A stretch of 15,075 bases of DNA from Kiloniellales bacterium (GTDB taxonomy: Bacteria > Pseudomonadota > Alphaproteobacteria > Kiloniellales > JAKSBE01), in NCBI GenBank assembly GCA_030067055.1, contig JASJAL010000024.1:1-15075 (forward strand), given 5' to 3'. Position 1 is the stretch's first letter. Each line of letters opens with the position of its first letter. A model generated the notes under the pieces. That model did not search any database, was not told the origin of the DNA, and worked only from the letters and a program-made list of their open reading frames with translations. The position numbers and the translations under genes are program-made. Below are positions 13,982 through 15,075 of this stretch, piece after piece.

Positions 13982-14851
13982 CTAGCGGCTGCTGCCGGGG
14001 CCGACCTCGACCGGGGTGTCGCCGGGCTGGCCCCATTCGGCCCAGGAGCCGTCGTAGACCGCGACCTCCTTGTGCCCGGCCAGGTGCAGGCCCAATGCCA
14101 GGACCGCGGCGGTGATGCCGGAGCCGCAGGTGGTGACGACCGGCCGGTCCATGTCGATGCCGGCCGCCTCGAAGCGCTCGCGCAGCTGGGCCGGCTTCAG
14201 CAGGGTCCGGCCGTCCTCGGCCAGCAGCTCGTTGAAGGGCAGGCTGAGGCTGCCCGGGATGTGGCCGCCGCGCCGGCCCGGCCAGATCTCCGGCTCGGTG
14301 CCCTGAAAGCGACCGCGGGAGCGGGCGTCGAGCAGCTGCTCGCGCTTGCTCTCTATGTTGTCCAGGACCTGGTCCTTTTCGCGGACCATGAGGGTGTTCA
14401 TGCGGGCGCTGAAGTGGCGCTCACCGGGCCGCGCCGGGCCATCCTCGCTGGGCCGGCCTTCGTCCAGCCACTTTGGCAGGCCGCCGTCCAGGACCGCGAC
14501 GTCGTCGTGGCCGAAGATCCGGAACATCCACCAGACCCGGGCCGCGCTGCGCAGGCCCTGCTGGTCGTAGACCACGATGCGGGTGCCGTCGCCGAGGCCG
14601 AGCCTGCGGACCCGCGAGGAGAACTTCTCCGGCGCCGGCAGCATGTGCGGGAGGTCGGAGGCGGAATCGGCGATCTCGTCGATGTCGAAGAAGACCGCCC
14701 CGGGAATGTGAGACTCCTCGAAGCGGGCCCGCGGGTCCCAGTCCTCGTTGGGCAGGGCGAGGGTGGCATCGACCACCCGGACGTCGGGGGCTCGCAGGTG
14801 GTCGGCCAGCCAATCGGTGGAAACCAGGGAGTCCTGGGTCGCTTGGGTCAT
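13982..14851 (-). CDS. sseA: 3-mercaptopyruvate sulfurtransferase (two-rhodanese-domain)
   Basis: This 289-residue protein has two rhodanese domains, the usual length for SseA/MST. The inactive N-terminal domain covers about 8-135, with VVDATL, RFEESHIPGAVFFDIDEIAD, VVYDQQGLRSAARVWWMFRI and VAVLDGGLPKWL. The catalytic C-terminal domain covers about 165-280, with LLDARSRGRFQG, GRRGGHIPGSLSLPFNELL and the active loop CGSGITA with C242. CGSG(I/V)TA loops mark mercaptopyruvate rather than thiosulfate specificity. It transfers sulfur from 3-mercaptopyruvate to cyanide or thiol acceptors in cysteine catabolism. AGGA lies 14 bases upstream of the ATG, a loose ribosome site. The GNAT gene follows after 29 bases and is probably co-transcribed. 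An OmpA-like gene lies upstream, separated by a REP-like palindrome. Confidence 0.93.
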   Translation of the reverse strand: MTQATQDSLVSTDWLADHLRAPDVRVVDATLALPNEDWDPRARFEESHIPGAVFFDIDEIADSASDLPHMLPAPEKFSSRVRRLGLGDGTRIVVYDQQGLRSAARVWWMFRIFGHDDVAVLDGGLPKWLDEGRPSEDGPARPGERHFSARMNTLMVREKDQVLDNIESKREQLLDARSRGRFQGTEPEIWPGRRGGHIPGSLSLPFNELLAEDGRTLLKPAQLRERFEAAGIDMDRPVVTTCGSGITAAVLALGLHLAGHKEVAVYDGSWAEWGQPGDTPVEVGPGSSR

Positions 14852-14908
14852 GCTTCAGAGGTTCCTGTTGTTCGCTGCTCACATCTTGGGTTGGGATCGG
14901 TCCGCATG

Positions 14909-14966
14909 CTTCGACAGGCTCAGCATGAGGTCCAAATGCTGGTTCCGCGTCCCGAGCCTGTCGAAG
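14909..14966. repeat. REP-like palindromic element
   Basis: CTTCGACAGGCTC (14909-14921) and GAGCCTGTCGAAG (14954-14966) are exact 13-bp inverted copies. Nested inside, CAGCAT (14921-14926) pairs with ATGCTG (14936-14941). The core resembles the CTTCGACA(A/G)GCTCAG motif that I know as a dispersed palindromic repeat in many GC-rich proteobacterial genomes. It lies between the OmpA-like stop and the sulfurtransferase start, both on the minus strand, where it could also act as a transcript 3'-end structure. Confidence 0.7.
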
Positions 14967-14985
14967 GGCGAGGCCGGCACGCAGG

Positions 14986-15075
14986 CTACTCCGCGAAGAG
15001 GATGTTGACGCGGCGGTTCTGGCGGCCCTTGTTCTCGATCTTGCCGATCGCGACCGGGCCGATCTCGCCGGTGCG
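14986..15075 (-). CDS. OmpA-family protein, C-terminal fragment
   Basis: Only the last 29 codons and the stop are in the window. The translation begins RTGEIGPVAIGKIENKG and ends RQNRRVNILFAE. The GRxQNRRV-type ending is characteristic of the C-terminal end of OmpA-like peptidoglycan-binding domains, where the two arginines follow the last helix and precede the final strand. The rest of the gene lies to the right, so the N-terminal architecture (barrel, lipoprotein or other) cannot be judged. Confidence 0.7.
   Translation of the reverse strand, partial: RTGEIGPVAIGKIENKGRQNRRVNILFAE

Noticed and set aside
1..15075. CRISPR arrays, tRNA/rRNA genes, transposases
   Set aside because: No regularly spaced repeats, cloverleaf-like segments or transposase motifs were seen on either strand by eye.

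Overview
The window looks like chromosomal DNA of a GC-rich alphaproteobacterium, probably of the Rhodospirillales/Kiloniellales type. This is inferred from base composition and gene families (FCD-type GntR regulator, rhizobial-type ABM-like small protein, YpeA-like double GNAT); no 16S or other marker is present. I see 15 protein genes, two of them cut by the window ends, and no RNA genes, CRISPR arrays or insertion sequences.

Left part (1-2982): a minus-strand FCD-type GntR repressor gene is followed on the same strand by a NitT/TauT-like ABC substrate-binding protein that runs off the left edge. Divergent from them is a fumarylacetoacetate-hydrolase-family enzyme. A perfect 6-2-6 palindrome lies just upstream of the regulator's start and is the obvious candidate operator. 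This reads as a locally controlled uptake and catabolism locus for an acylpyruvate-generating compound. A 96-residue conserved-looking small protein follows.

Centre (3196-6900, minus): three overlapping genes form a tight unit, transcribed from the secreted-protein gene onwards. The products are (i) a secreted protein with two cysteines in the mature chain, (ii) a protein with a transmembrane segment near each end and a roughly 310-residue extracytoplasmic domain, and (iii) a lipoprotein that fuses a trypsin-like protease to an FGE/SUMF1-like domain lacking the FGE catalytic cysteines. I cannot assign this set to a described system, and it is the best candidate here for an undescribed one. 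About 770 bases without a convincing gene follow.

Right-centre (7671-11633, plus): a secreted LVIVD/choice-of-anchor-B protein with a poly-aspartate tail precedes a YtkA/FixH-like periplasmic protein with an MPxHxHG motif, a di-haem MauG/cytochrome c peroxidase-like enzyme and an atypical HAD hydrolase. The last two overlap by ATGA. Two long GC-rich hairpins bracket the three-gene unit. The pairing of a small periplasmic protein with a di-haem enzyme recalls MauA/MauG and MbnP/MbnH, where the di-haem protein chemically modifies its partner.

Right end (11954-15075): an outer-membrane beta-barrel-like protein on the plus strand converges with a minus-strand set. That set consists of a fused double GNAT acetyltransferase, a 3-mercaptopyruvate sulfurtransferase, and the last 29 codons of an OmpA-like protein. 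A REP-like 13-bp inverted repeat lies between the last two.
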